Assembly (NCBI GenBank): GCA_017428285.1
Contig: JAFRRE010000037.1
Location: 1 to 52,393, forward strand
From: Bacteroidales bacterium
Lineage (GTDB): Bacteria; Bacteroidota; Bacteroidia; Bacteroidales; F082
Direction of reading: 5' to 3'
Length of the DNA stretch: 52,393 bases
The notes beneath the pieces were generated by a model that searched no databases, was not told the origin of the DNA, and saw only the letters and a program-made list of their open reading frames with translations. Position numbers and translations under genes: made by a program. Below, piece by piece: positions 8,644-16,613 of the stretch (position 1 is the stretch's first letter; every line of letters starts with the position of its first letter).

Positions 8644-8686
8644 CGAGACACGAGACTGCGAAACGTTTGGCTTGTCCCGTGTCTCG
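8644..8686. repeat. Inverted repeat, possible terminator
   Basis: CGAGACACG (8644-8652) pairs exactly with CGTGTCTCG (8678-8686), with an extra GAC/GTC pair inside. An A-rich rather than T-rich run follows on the plus strand, so it may be a dispersed repeat rather than a terminator. Confidence 0.55.
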
Positions 8687-8731
8687 AGAAGAAAAAATCA
8701 AAAAAAAATCTTGCCTGAAACGGAATATTTT

Positions 8732-8739
8732 GTATTTTT
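8732..8739 (+). promoter_or_regulatory. -7 box for the 8765 T9SS cargo gene
   Basis: TATTTTTG followed by C, matching TAnnTTTG, 26 bases before the ATG at 8765. Confidence 0.7.
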
Positions 8740-8764
8740 GCGGAAAAATTAATTCTAAAACACC

Positions 8765-10291
8765 ATGAAAAAAAATCTATTTCTTTTTGTTTTCGCTTTT
8801 GCGGCACTGGCCGCCCATGCCCAGGAATCGAACACACAGGTTACATCCAATCCACTAGAGGCAAATAGATGTAGTGTCGAGAATATGATGCAGCAACGCA
8901 ACGGCGACATCATTACTCATGTATTTATGGCTAACAGAGACGACCAAAGTAATACACAGGTTTTGGGTGTTTATGTCCTCAAGATGTCGCCAACAACGTT
9001 GCAGGTCACGGATTCGCTTTTTCTGGCCGACACCGTGCCTCCTTTCTATCTGTATGCCCGAGACCCTCGCGGCGAGGGTAACATACGGGCCAACATTGAA
9101 CCCGACGGCGAAGGCAACTCACTGCTTCGCATCGCACACTTCACCGATGACAACCTTCACATTGACCATGATTCTGACGTGGTCGTGCCTCTGTGCGAAG
9201 GCACTGCATTGGATGACGCATTCAGCTACATGCTCGATTGCCAAGGTCACCTCATCATGAAATACTACAAAGAAAACGACGGCGTGACAGAAGGGCATAT
9301 TGTGCGTTACGACGTCGAGGGAAACCTATTGCATGATGCCATCATCCCCAGTTCCCAGAACTACATCAGGACGATGGAGGTGTATAAAGAGTCGCCTTTG
9401 GAATACTGCCAATGGAGGAGAGCCGGTGACGGGAACCTGAACTTCTATGTGCTTGACTCGACCTTCCAGTTGAAAAACACATACCTCATCAATAAGGTCA
9501 TCTACGAATCGCAGAATCCATATATACACGAGAATTTCGATTTTTACTCTTCCAATTCCAATTCGACTTTTGTCATTCCCGATGGAGACGACGTGTTGGT
9601 GGCGACATATTATGAAAAATACGAGACAGATACAATGTATACAAACCTAGAATTTGGCGTTGCCGCTGCTCGCTACAACTTACGTACTATGCAACGCAAG
9701 GCCTTGGTTAAGTTCAACGACTATTCAGGACTAGAAGCCTCGGCCAAGTGCTACGGCTTCCAAAAGATGCCCGACGGCACGGTGTACCTCCTTTACCGGG
9801 AAGAGGGCATGCCGGTCAAGTATTGGATGACTGTGGTCAAGATGGACTCGGACCTCAATGTAGAGTGGAAACGCTATTGCGAGACACCAGAAGAACTGAT
9901 GTACGTCGATCCGTTTGGGACACAATTGTCAATCACTGTCGAAGACGGAGAAGGGAACGAGAATGGTTTCGTATGCTCTGAGACCTACCAGGAGGGAGTT
10001 ATTCATCTAATTCTCACCCACGACGGCATTCCCGCCTCGGTAGAATGCAGCATAGAAGTGCGCCCCTACGCCTTCTATCCCAACCCAGTGAAAGAGCAAC
10101 TACTCATGCAGTTTTCCCCCGATGTTCAGCCCAAGCAAATTGAGCTCTACGACCTGCAAGGCCGCTTGGTACGCACGCAAGGCAATGCCTTCGAAAGCAT
10201 CGACATGGGCCAACTGCCCGCTGGAACCTACACGATGCGCGTCACCTTGGAGAACGGAGAGACCTATTCGGACAAAGTGGTGAAGGAATGA
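8765..10291 (+). CDS. T9SS-exported protein with type A sorting domain
   Basis: 508 residues. Signal peptide MKKNLFLFVFAFAALAAHAQ, cleaved after AHA. The central 400 residues show repeated beta-strand patterns (for example GDIITHVFMANRD, GNLLHDAIIPSSQNY, PDGTVYLLYREEG), suggestive of a beta-propeller-like fold, but no named domain is recognised. From about residue 435 there is a type IX sorting domain: FYPNPVKEQLLM, IELYDLQGRLV, LPAGTYTMRV, ending KVVKE. It should be carried across the outer membrane by the T9SS, whose SprA channel is encoded at 19870. Its stop is followed at once by a GGGGATTGCAAATCCCC palindrome, as for two other cargo genes here. Confidence 0.85.
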   Translation: MKKNLFLFVFAFAALAAHAQESNTQVTSNPLEANRCSVENMMQQRNGDIITHVFMANRDDQSNTQVLGVYVLKMSPTTLQVTDSLFLADTVPPFYLYARDPRGEGNIRANIEPDGEGNSLLRIAHFTDDNLHIDHDSDVVVPLCEGTALDDAFSYMLDCQGHLIMKYYKENDGVTEGHIVRYDVEGNLLHDAIIPSSQNYIRTMEVYKESPLEYCQWRRAGDGNLNFYVLDSTFQLKNTYLINKVIYESQNPYIHENFDFYSSNSNSTFVIPDGDDVLVATYYEKYETDTMYTNLEFGVAAARYNLRTMQRKALVKFNDYSGLEASAKCYGFQKMPDGTVYLLYREEGMPVKYWMTVVKMDSDLNVEWKRYCETPEELMYVDPFGTQLSITVEDGEGNENGFVCSETYQEGVIHLILTHDGIPASVECSIEVRPYAFYPNPVKEQLLMQFSPDVQPKQIELYDLQGRLVRTQGNAFESIDMGQLPAGTYTMRVTLENGETYSDKVVKE

Positions 10292-10295
10292 TGAA

Positions 10296-10344
10296 GGGGA
10301 TTGCAAATCCCCAACTCAAAGCCGGCGGATTGCAAATCCGCCGG
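10296..10344. repeat. Twin REP-like palindromes
   Basis: A 17-base palindrome GGGGATTGCAAATCCCC (10296-10312) is followed after 9 bases by a 23-base perfect palindrome with the same GGATTGCAAATCC core flanked by CCGGC/GCCGG (10322-10344). The same pair recurs at 14929-14978. It could act as a transcription-attenuating hairpin after the 8765 gene. Confidence 0.8.
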
Positions 10345-10410
10345 AACAAAGCAAGAACGATGGCGCGCAAGAACAAGAGGAATGAAGAAGGGAAACAATG
10401 ACTTGTGACA

Positions 10411-10476
10411 ATGACTATGACCGCTTTAACGAAGCCAAGGATCTTCTACATCTATATAAAAAGCGGTCATGGTCAT
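10411..10476. repeat. Inverted repeat rich in GACTATGAC
   Basis: ATGACTATGACCGCTTT (10411-10427) faces AAAGCGGTCATGGTCAT (10460-10476), with one mismatch. More CATAGTCA copies run to 10495. A similar element lies at 30982-31026. It occupies the leader region of the 10520 gene. Confidence 0.6.
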
Positions 10477-10519
10477 AGTCAATGGTCATAGTCATAAAAA
10501 ACAAAAAAAACGCACCAAC

Positions 10520-13087
10520 ATGAAACAGATCCGAACTCTTTTGCTCCTATTCATCGCCTGTCTCTTCGCCTCACCCTCGTCGTTTTCGCAAAACACCACG
10601 ACGCAAGGCAAGGAGTTCTGGCTCTCGTTCATGCACAACGGCTTCAAGGACCATTCCTCGGGCGGCTGGGTCATCAACCAGGTGCTCATCAGCGCCAAAC
10701 GCGACTGCTCGGGCACCGTTTCGAACCCGCTTTCGGGCTGGTCGCAAAGCTTCAGCGTCAGCGCCAACAACATCACCACCGTCGAGATTCCCAGCGAACA
10801 GGGGTACCACAGCGGAAGCCAACACGAGCGCATCTTCGAGAAAGGCATCAAGGTGACCGCCAGCGACACCATCTCGGTGTATTGCACCAACATCGCCTAT
10901 GTGTCGTTCGATGCCTCCTTCGTGTTGCCCGTCGAAAGCCTCGGCGACGAATACATCATCCAATGCGGCGACCAATCGAAAGGAGCCAGCACCCCCTTTT
11001 CGTGGAACAACGAAACCACGGCTTTCCTCATCGTGGCCACCGAAGACAACACCGAGATCGACATCACGCCCACCGTGAACACCTTGGGGGGCCACCTCGC
11101 CAACCAGACCTTTACCATCACGATGCACGCCGGCGAGACCTTCCAGCTCAGGTCGGAGCGCATCACCGAGCGTCCCATCGACCTCAGCGGCACCCGCATC
11201 CATGCGCGCGGCTGCAAGCGCATCGCCGTCTTCAACGGCAACACCATCACCCGTATCCCCACCGACGCGGGCAACGGCTTCGACCACATATTTGAGCAGG
11301 CCATGCCCCTGCGCTCGTGGGGCAGGAACTTCATCGTGACCAGCTCCAGAAACCGGGTTCGCGACTATGTCAAGGTCATCTCGAGCGCCGACAACAACAT
11401 CGTCACCTTGAACGGCGTAACCGTTGACACGCTTGACACCGGCCGATTCCACTATTTCCCCATTCTCGAAAGCGAGGGTTCCTGCTACCTGCAGACCACA
11501 CAACCCAGTGCCGTCTACCTTTACCAGACGAGCCACGACGAGACCCAGGGCGACCCCTCGATGGTGTGGATAGCCCCCGTGGAGCAGCGCATCGACGACG
11601 TGACCTTCTCCACCTTCGACCACCCCGACATCAACATCGAGACGCACAGCGTCAACATCATCATCCACACCAACGACAGCGCCAACGTGCTTCTCGACGG
11701 CGAAACCGTCGCGCCCTCCAACTTCCATCGCGTCAACGGCAACGACGACTACAGCTACGCGAGGCTGGACATCCGCCACGGCGTGCACCGCATCACCTGC
11801 CACAACGGGTTCAACGCCCACGTCTACGGCTTCGGCCATGCCAAAGGCTATGCCTATCTGGTGGGTTCCACCGCCTCCGACCTGTCAACCACAGTCCTCG
11901 TCGACGGTGAGACCGTCCAGCAGAACGACACCATAAACAGCTGCTCCTTGAGCCCCATCACCTTCGGGGCGGAAATCAACTACCAGGACTTCGAGCTTGA
12001 ATGGGATTTCGGCGACGGTTCGCCGCACAGCCACGACGTCACCGCCCTCCACGGCTACGACGACTACGGCTTGTATGAGGTCACGCTCACCGTCACCTCC
12101 GAAGAGATCCCCTGCCAGGTCTCTTCCACCGTCACCAAGACCTTCTATATCAACCTAAACCACGCGAGCGAAACCACCCTTCATGACAACATCTGTTTCA
12201 GTGGCTCCGGTACCTACACAGAAAATGGATTCATCATCCACTACGACGAGCCCGGTATCTACACAGACTCTATCACCATTCAATCATTTGGCTGCGACAG
12301 CACCTTACGTCTAATCCTCGAAGTGGACGAGGTGTACGACAACCCTAGTCATCCTCTCACAATAGACACATGCAACTCCTATCATTGGATAGATTCAACC
12401 TACAGGACATCGGGAGAATTCAGTAAAACCCTAACCAGTTCATTTGGTTGCGACAGCATCGTGTATCTTGATCTGGAGCTATCTTATTCGCCCAGCCCAA
12501 AAATCAGCTGTACCACCGACAACGCCGTTGTCTCTGGAGACACCGTCGCCGTGGTCACCAACACCGAGTTCTTCTCATTCCAATATGCATTTAGGGCGAA
12601 GGAGACAATGCATGACACGACGGGATGCCTTTGGAACTCCTGCAAATGGTCTATTAGCAAACCTTCTTGGTCCATCGACACCATTCATGATGGTGTACAG
12701 ATCCAAAACGACACTTGCTTTAGTGACTGTATCGTCTATGTGGCCGACCACGACGAGGATTATGTCATCCTAACTGCCATAATGGGCAACGACTGCAACA
12801 CCGATAGTTGCAATTTCTACCTCAAGTCCTCTTTTCTCGACATCCAAGAAAGCAACACCGTTTCGCCCTCCCTCCATCCCAACCCCACCACGGGCTTGGT
12901 CATCCTCACCGGCGAGGACCTGCGGCAGGCCGAAGTGGTCAACATGCTCGGGCAAAAGATGCTCTGTGTGCAGGGCAAAGGCAAAGAGCTCCATATTGAC
13001 ATGACGGCGCTGCCCGCAGGCATCTATTTCGTCACCGTCACCGACGAGGAGGGGCGGAAATACGTGAGGAAGGTGGTAAAGGAGTGA
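10520..13087 (+). CDS. T9SS-exported IgGFc-binding-like/PKD adhesin-type protein
   Basis: 855 residues from ATG 10520; the in-frame ATG at 10469 lies inside the GACTATGAC repeat and would spoil the signal peptide (MKQIRTLLLLFIACLFAS). Residues about 25-440 resemble the N-terminal domain of IgGFc-binding proteins: KEFWLSFMHNG, KGIKVTASDTISVYCTN, SFVLPVESLGDEYII, IVATEDNTEIDITP. A PKD-like domain follows near 480-540 (WDFGDGSPHSHDV). Two repeat units ending in GCDS motifs come next (FGCDSTLRL, FGCDSIVYL), then a type A sorting domain from about 784 (LHPNPTTGLVILTGEDLRQA, ending RKVVKE). Predicted to be surface-exposed or secreted, possibly binding host or glycan ligands; ligand binding is inference. 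The C-terminus closely matches that of the 16550 gene. Confidence 0.85.
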   Translation: MKQIRTLLLLFIACLFASPSSFSQNTTTQGKEFWLSFMHNGFKDHSSGGWVINQVLISAKRDCSGTVSNPLSGWSQSFSVSANNITTVEIPSEQGYHSGSQHERIFEKGIKVTASDTISVYCTNIAYVSFDASFVLPVESLGDEYIIQCGDQSKGASTPFSWNNETTAFLIVATEDNTEIDITPTVNTLGGHLANQTFTITMHAGETFQLRSERITERPIDLSGTRIHARGCKRIAVFNGNTITRIPTDAGNGFDHIFEQAMPLRSWGRNFIVTSSRNRVRDYVKVISSADNNIVTLNGVTVDTLDTGRFHYFPILESEGSCYLQTTQPSAVYLYQTSHDETQGDPSMVWIAPVEQRIDDVTFSTFDHPDINIETHSVNIIIHTNDSANVLLDGETVAPSNFHRVNGNDDYSYARLDIRHGVHRITCHNGFNAHVYGFGHAKGYAYLVGSTASDLSTTVLVDGETVQQNDTINSCSLSPITFGAEINYQDFELEWDFGDGSPHSHDVTALHGYDDYGLYEVTLTVTSEEIPCQVSSTVTKTFYINLNHASETTLHDNICFSGSGTYTENGFIIHYDEPGIYTDSITIQSFGCDSTLRLILEVDEVYDNPSHPLTIDTCNSYHWIDSTYRTSGEFSKTLTSSFGCDSIVYLDLELSYSPSPKISCTTDNAVVSGDTVAVVTNTEFFSFQYAFRAKETMHDTTGCLWNSCKWSISKPSWSIDTIHDGVQIQNDTCFSDCIVYVADHDEDYVILTAIMGNDCNTDSCNFYLKSSFLDIQESNTVSPSLHPNPTTGLVILTGEDLRQAEVVNMLGQKMLCVQGKGKELHIDMTALPAGIYFVTVTDEEGRKYVRKVVKE

Positions 13088-13091
13088 TGAC

Positions 13092-13105
13092 GGGGATTGC
13101 AAATC
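13092..13105. repeat. Truncated REP-like palindrome at a duplication junction
   Basis: GGGGATTGCAAATC begins as in the other cargo-gene 3' flanks, but at 13105/13106 it switches into the duplicated 60-base segment. This marks a recombination or insertion junction. Confidence 0.65.
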
Positions 13106-13166
13106 TTCGACAAAGATTAATCTTCAATTCACCTAAATTATTAAGTAACCGTTCAAAATCTCACTA
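13106..13166. repeat. 60-base duplicated segment, copy 2
   Basis: Matches 7302-7361 with a single 1-base indel. Here the sequence encoding FDKD and the stop is out of its original gene context, so this copy is a relic placed after the 10520 gene. Confidence 0.9.
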
Positions 13167-13246
13167 TAGTTCTGTTGCGTTAATTATTAAACATTAGAAT
13201 AAAAACTATCTGCAACCGAAAAAAACAAATACTTCTTGTTTTTGTC

Positions 13247-13254
13247 TAACTTTG
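13247..13254 (+). promoter_or_regulatory. -7 box for the 13285 gene
   Basis: TAACTTTG followed by CAACG, matching TAnnTTTG, 31 bases before the ATG at 13285. It also shows that the in-frame start at 13252 cannot be used. Confidence 0.75.
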
Positions 13255-13284
13255 CAACGTATTAACCCCAAAAACACATCCATT

Positions 13285-14730
13285 ATGAGAAAGCTTTTCT
13301 ACCTTTTCGTGATTTTGCTTTTTGCGACGTTTCCTGTTATGGCTCAGGAAAAAGAAGACCCCTATCCCTTGTGGACCGAGATAGTCACTTCGCAGCCCCA
13401 AGGATATGTGGTGCTGGAAAACGGCGACGTGGAGATTTCATCCGCCGAAGGGCTGGCGTGGCTCATCTCTGTGGTGAACGGGCTGAACGGATGCGCGGCA
13501 GACAATTTCGAAGGGCGAAAGATTGCGCTTACAACTGACATCGACCTTGAAAACGAAGGGAAAAAGTTGTTTACGCCAATTGGAAATCGGGTCAATCGTT
13601 TCATGGGCGATTTTGATGGCGGAGGACGTGGCATCGAAGGTCTGCACTTGTCATATGAAAATGCTGAAGCTATTGTTCCTTCCGATTTGGGATTGTTCGG
13701 ATACTTGTTACATGGAACAGTAAGAAACCTCTCCGTCAACTCGGGGAGTGCGGTCTTTTCAGGCCAAAACTACGAACAGTGGTATCAAGGTTGCATTGTT
13801 GGCGTTTCCGACTCCCTTTCTTTGGTAGACAACTGCTTTGTCAAGACAAGGATGAGCGTCACTAACGGAGGAAGCATCGTAGGGCTGAATAGAAACTCCA
13901 CAATTAGGAACTGTGCCTTTTTGCCCCCCATTGACAACACTTTCATCGTAGAACTTAACGGAGGAGGAATAGCTCTGCGGAACCTCTCTGAAGGCGGTTA
14001 TGCCAATGCCGAAATCTCCAACTGCTTTTTTTATGGCAACATGTTGGGGTCATATAGCGTTATGAATGAAGGCGGAATCGCTTGCTTCAACGAGACCGCT
14101 GCCGAAAACAACGGAAAGACAGCAGTTGTTAGAAACTGTTATTCGGAACTGACTGGAGAGATTTTCGGAGATTTCGACAACGGATGCATCGTGGCTCATA
14201 ATTCAGAAGGCAGTACTGTAGAATATTGCTATGCAGATTTAAGACAACAATATAATGGATGGGGCGGATTATTTGGAACCGATTTGGGCGAGACTCGTAA
14301 CTGCACCAGTTTTGTTCCTAACAATGGTGATGGGCAATTGGCAGAACCTATTTCTATTGGACCCTACGTGACTACCAGTTTGCTTGAAGCACTAAACAAT
14401 TGGGGTTCCCTTCAGGTATTGGCCGTTTATAACAATTGGTGTGAAGGAGAAACATTACCTGTTTTTTGCAGTGATGGGTATGGAATAAGCGAAGCACAAC
14501 TTAAGCCTGAAAGCTATATCATTTATCCTAATCCCACCAATGATCGATTCACCGTGGAAGGCGCGAATGTGGCACGGGTGGAGGTCTATAACCTCGTTGG
14601 GCAGAAAGTGCATGAGACTGATAACCAGCCCGTCAGCGTTGATGTCACAGAATGGAACAAGGGTGTTTATTTAATCAGTATTGTTGAACGAAATGGCGTT
14701 GTGTTAACCAAGAAATTATTCGTGAAATAA
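13285..14730 (+). CDS. T9SS-exported beta-helix/GLUG-like protein, paralogue 1
   Basis: 481 residues from ATG 13285. Signal peptide MRKLFYLFVILLFATFPVMA. A short conserved segment (SQPQGYVVLENGDVEISSAE, then GLAWLISVVNGLNGC) precedes Gly/Asn/Cys-rich repeats typical of GLUG or right-handed beta-helix proteins: TPIGNRVNRFMGDFDGGGRG, DLGLFGYLLHGTVRNLSV, GSIVGLNRNSTIRNCAF. The C-terminal sorting domain starts YIIYPNPTNDRFTVEGANVA and ends VVLTKKLFVK. Predicted T9SS surface or secreted protein; beta-helix folds in this context often bind or cleave polysaccharide or act as adhesins, but no catalytic residues are evident. First of three tandem paralogues (13285, 15021, 16550). Confidence 0.85.
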   Translation: MRKLFYLFVILLFATFPVMAQEKEDPYPLWTEIVTSQPQGYVVLENGDVEISSAEGLAWLISVVNGLNGCAADNFEGRKIALTTDIDLENEGKKLFTPIGNRVNRFMGDFDGGGRGIEGLHLSYENAEAIVPSDLGLFGYLLHGTVRNLSVNSGSAVFSGQNYEQWYQGCIVGVSDSLSLVDNCFVKTRMSVTNGGSIVGLNRNSTIRNCAFLPPIDNTFIVELNGGGIALRNLSEGGYANAEISNCFFYGNMLGSYSVMNEGGIACFNETAAENNGKTAVVRNCYSELTGEIFGDFDNGCIVAHNSEGSTVEYCYADLRQQYNGWGGLFGTDLGETRNCTSFVPNNGDGQLAEPISIGPYVTTSLLEALNNWGSLQVLAVYNNWCEGETLPVFCSDGYGISEAQLKPESYIIYPNPTNDRFTVEGANVARVEVYNLVGQKVHETDNQPVSVDVTEWNKGVYLISIVERNGVVLTKKLFVK

Positions 14731-14797
14731 CAATTAATAAGCATAAAGTATGTATCTAAAATAATAGTATTATGAAAAAAGGATTTCCCCTAGTTCT

Positions 14798-14846
14798 GGT
14801 GGATTTGTAATCCGCCAACCTCGAATATCAGCATTTGTAATGCGAG
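14798..14846. repeat. Palindromes with TTTGTAA core
   Basis: GGTGGATTTGTAATCCGCC (14798-14816) and GCATTTGTAATGC (14831-14843) are adjacent dyads. They are variants of the GGATTGCAAATCC family seen nearby. Confidence 0.65.
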
Positions 14847-14878
14847 AAAAAAGGCTTGCTCAATTGGATGAAAACCAT

Positions 14879-14886
14879 TATCTTTG
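14879..14886 (+). promoter_or_regulatory. -7 box upstream of paralogue 2
   Basis: TATCTTTG followed by CC, matching TAnnTTTG. It is 135 bases before the ATG at 15021, with the twin palindromes lying in the leader between. It could drive 15021 with a hairpin-rich 5' UTR. Confidence 0.5.
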
Positions 14887-14928
14887 CCACCGAAACATGA
14901 AATAAACATGAGAGCCAGTGTTAACATA

Positions 14929-14978
14929 GGGGATTGCAAATCCCCATACTCAGCTCCAGCGGATTGCAAATCCGCTGG
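14929..14978. repeat. Twin REP-like palindromes, second full copy
   Basis: GGGGATTGCAAATCCCC (14929-14945) and, after 10 bases, a 23-base perfect palindrome with core GGATTGCAAATCC flanked by CCAGC/GCTGG (14956-14978). Same order and spacing as at 10296-10344; the outer stem differs by compensating changes. Confidence 0.8.
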
Positions 14979-14986
14979 AACGGGGA

Positions 14987-15084
14987 TAAAAACTGAAAAT
15001 TAACTATATATCTATACATTATGAAAAAACACATCTTTATTATTTTGTTTTTCTGCTTGCCGTTTATGGCGGTTGGGCAGGATA
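14987..15084 (+). repeat. 98-base direct repeat, copy 1
   Basis: Spans the leader, start codon and signal-peptide codons of paralogue 2. Matches 16516-16613 with only a few substitutions. Confidence 0.85.
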
Positions 15085-16502
15085 ACGAAAACAGGGACAA
15101 TCCCTATTGGACTGAAATAGTCACTTCGCAGCCGGAAGGATATGTGGTGTTGGAAAACGGCGATGTTGAAATCTCATCTGCCGAAGGGTTGGCGTGGCTT
15201 ATCTCCGTGGTAAACGGGCTGAATGGATGTGAGCCTTATAGTTTTGAGGGACATAAGGTTCGACTTATGGTAGATGTGCCGATGTGTGGTGATTCGATGA
15301 ATTTCACGCCTATTGGCAATCGGAACCATTGTTTCATGGGTGAATTTAATGGCATGGGGCATCGCATTGAAAGATTAACCCTTTATGCGGACGGTGAAGA
15401 CAAAACAGACTTGGGATTATTTGGCTATTTGCAGCATGCTATAGTTCGAAACTTGGTATTGAAGGATGCCGCATTGATTCTATATCCCTACAAGGGGAGC
15501 CAAAGTGATCAGACGTGGTATTCAGGTTCAGTAGCAGGAGTTTCCGATTCATTGTCGCTGGTTGAAAACTGTTTTTTTATTTCATGTACGGGTGATAACG
15601 GCGTTGGCGGCGGTGGTGTCATAGGTGGAATAGTTGGAAGGAACCGCAACTCAACGGTAAAGAACTGTGGTTATTTTTCGACTGGTTACAACTATCTGTT
15701 TGGTATTGGCGGAGGTGGCATCGTGGGGGAAAATGTTTGCGAAGAGAGTATCTCGGATGCTATCGTGGCGAATTGCTATTTTATTGGAAAGGTGATGCCG
15801 AAGGTTGTTACAGATTACGGAGGTATCGTATGCTATAATGAAACAACTGCTGAGGCTAACGAATATAAGGCAATAGTAGAGAATTGCTATGCGTATGTTG
15901 ACATAACCGAGTCATACAAGTTAAACCGAGACAGCAATTGGAGAGATGGCTATAATGGGCACATCATCGCCGTTAACACTGAAAGGAGCGTCGCATACAA
16001 TTGTTTTGCATTAGCTCCTGGAACATATTTTTGCGGTTTATTTGGCCATAATGATGGAGATGCGATAAATTGTAGCGGATTTGAGCAAAATGGAATGGAA
16101 TGTCTTCTGGATATCCCCGTCACTATTGGTGGTCAAGAGGCTAGTACCTTGCTTGATGCCCTTAACCTTTGGATAATTGAGCAAGATGATCCAACGCAAT
16201 ATAGAAACTGGGTATATGATGAAATAGGTCTGCCTGAGTTTGAAGATTCGAATTATGACGTTCCGGAATCTAATTTGTCGGCTCTTGAAATGCTACTTTA
16301 TCCCAATCCTACCGAGGATTTTATTTGCATCGATGGCGTTGACGTGGCCGAAGTAACGGTATACGACATGCTTGGCCAATTAATTAAGATAATCCAAAAC
16401 GCCAATGAAATCAACTTGGAAGGCTTGCCGCAAGGGATTTACACTTTGCGCATTGCGGATGAGCGCGGTTTCGTTGTGACAAAGAAGGTAATAAAAAAGT
16501 AA
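15021..16502 (+). CDS. T9SS-exported beta-helix/GLUG-like protein, paralogue 2
   Basis: 493 residues. Signal peptide MKKHIFIILFFCLPFMAV, ending GQ. The segment SQPEGYVVLENGDVEISSAE is nearly identical to paralogue 1, also at DNA level. GLUG-like repeats follow (TPIGNRNHCFMGEFNGMGHR, DLGLFGYLQHAIVRNLVLKD, GGIVGRNRNSTVKNCGYFS). A type A sorting domain ends the protein (LYPNPTEDFICIDGVDVAEV, YDMLGQLIKI, LPQGIYTLRI, ending KKVIKK). Predicted exported by the T9SS. The first 21 residues and upstream DNA match paralogue 3, so the gene shares its front end with one neighbour and its next segment with the other, which indicates past recombination within the tandem array. Confidence 0.85.
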   Translation: MKKHIFIILFFCLPFMAVGQDNENRDNPYWTEIVTSQPEGYVVLENGDVEISSAEGLAWLISVVNGLNGCEPYSFEGHKVRLMVDVPMCGDSMNFTPIGNRNHCFMGEFNGMGHRIERLTLYADGEDKTDLGLFGYLQHAIVRNLVLKDAALILYPYKGSQSDQTWYSGSVAGVSDSLSLVENCFFISCTGDNGVGGGGVIGGIVGRNRNSTVKNCGYFSTGYNYLFGIGGGGIVGENVCEESISDAIVANCYFIGKVMPKVVTDYGGIVCYNETTAEANEYKAIVENCYAYVDITESYKLNRDSNWRDGYNGHIIAVNTERSVAYNCFALAPGTYFCGLFGHNDGDAINCSGFEQNGMECLLDIPVTIGGQEASTLLDALNLWIIEQDDPTQYRNWVYDEIGLPEFEDSNYDVPESNLSALEMLLYPNPTEDFICIDGVDVAEVTVYDMLGQLIKIIQNANEINLEGLPQGIYTLRIADERGFVVTKKVIKK

Positions 16503-16515
16503 GTTGTTTTTGTCG

Positions 16516-16613
16516 TAAAAACTGAAAATTAACTATAAATCTATACATTATGAAAAAACACATCTTTATTATTTTGCTTTTCTGCTTGCCGTTTATGGCG
16601 GTTGCACAGGATA
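16516..16613 (+). repeat. 98-base direct repeat, copy 2
   Basis: Leader and signal-peptide region of paralogue 3; matches 14987-15084 at a constant offset of 1,529 bases. Confidence 0.85.

Larger units (their letters stand above)
14731..15020. other. Repeat-filled spacer between paralogues 1 and 2
   Basis: 290 bases with no gene. It holds a first palindrome pair (GGTGGATTTGTAATCCGCC at 14798-14816 and GCATTTGTAATGC at 14831-14843), a -7 box (TATCTTTG, 14879-14886), a tiny ATGAAATAA reading frame, the twin REP-like palindromes (14929-14978) and the start of a 98-base direct repeat (14987-15084) that continues into the next gene. Confidence 0.7.

Noticed and set aside
10469..10519. Upstream start codon for the IgGFc-like gene.
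   Set aside because: It lies in the GACTATGAC repeat and would put a polar basic stretch before a perfect signal peptide; ATG 10520 is preferred.
10571..11839. 422-codon minus-strand frame opposite the IgGFc-like gene.
   Set aside because: Shadow of the GC-rich plus-strand gene, with runs of Val, Asp and Gly and no domain.
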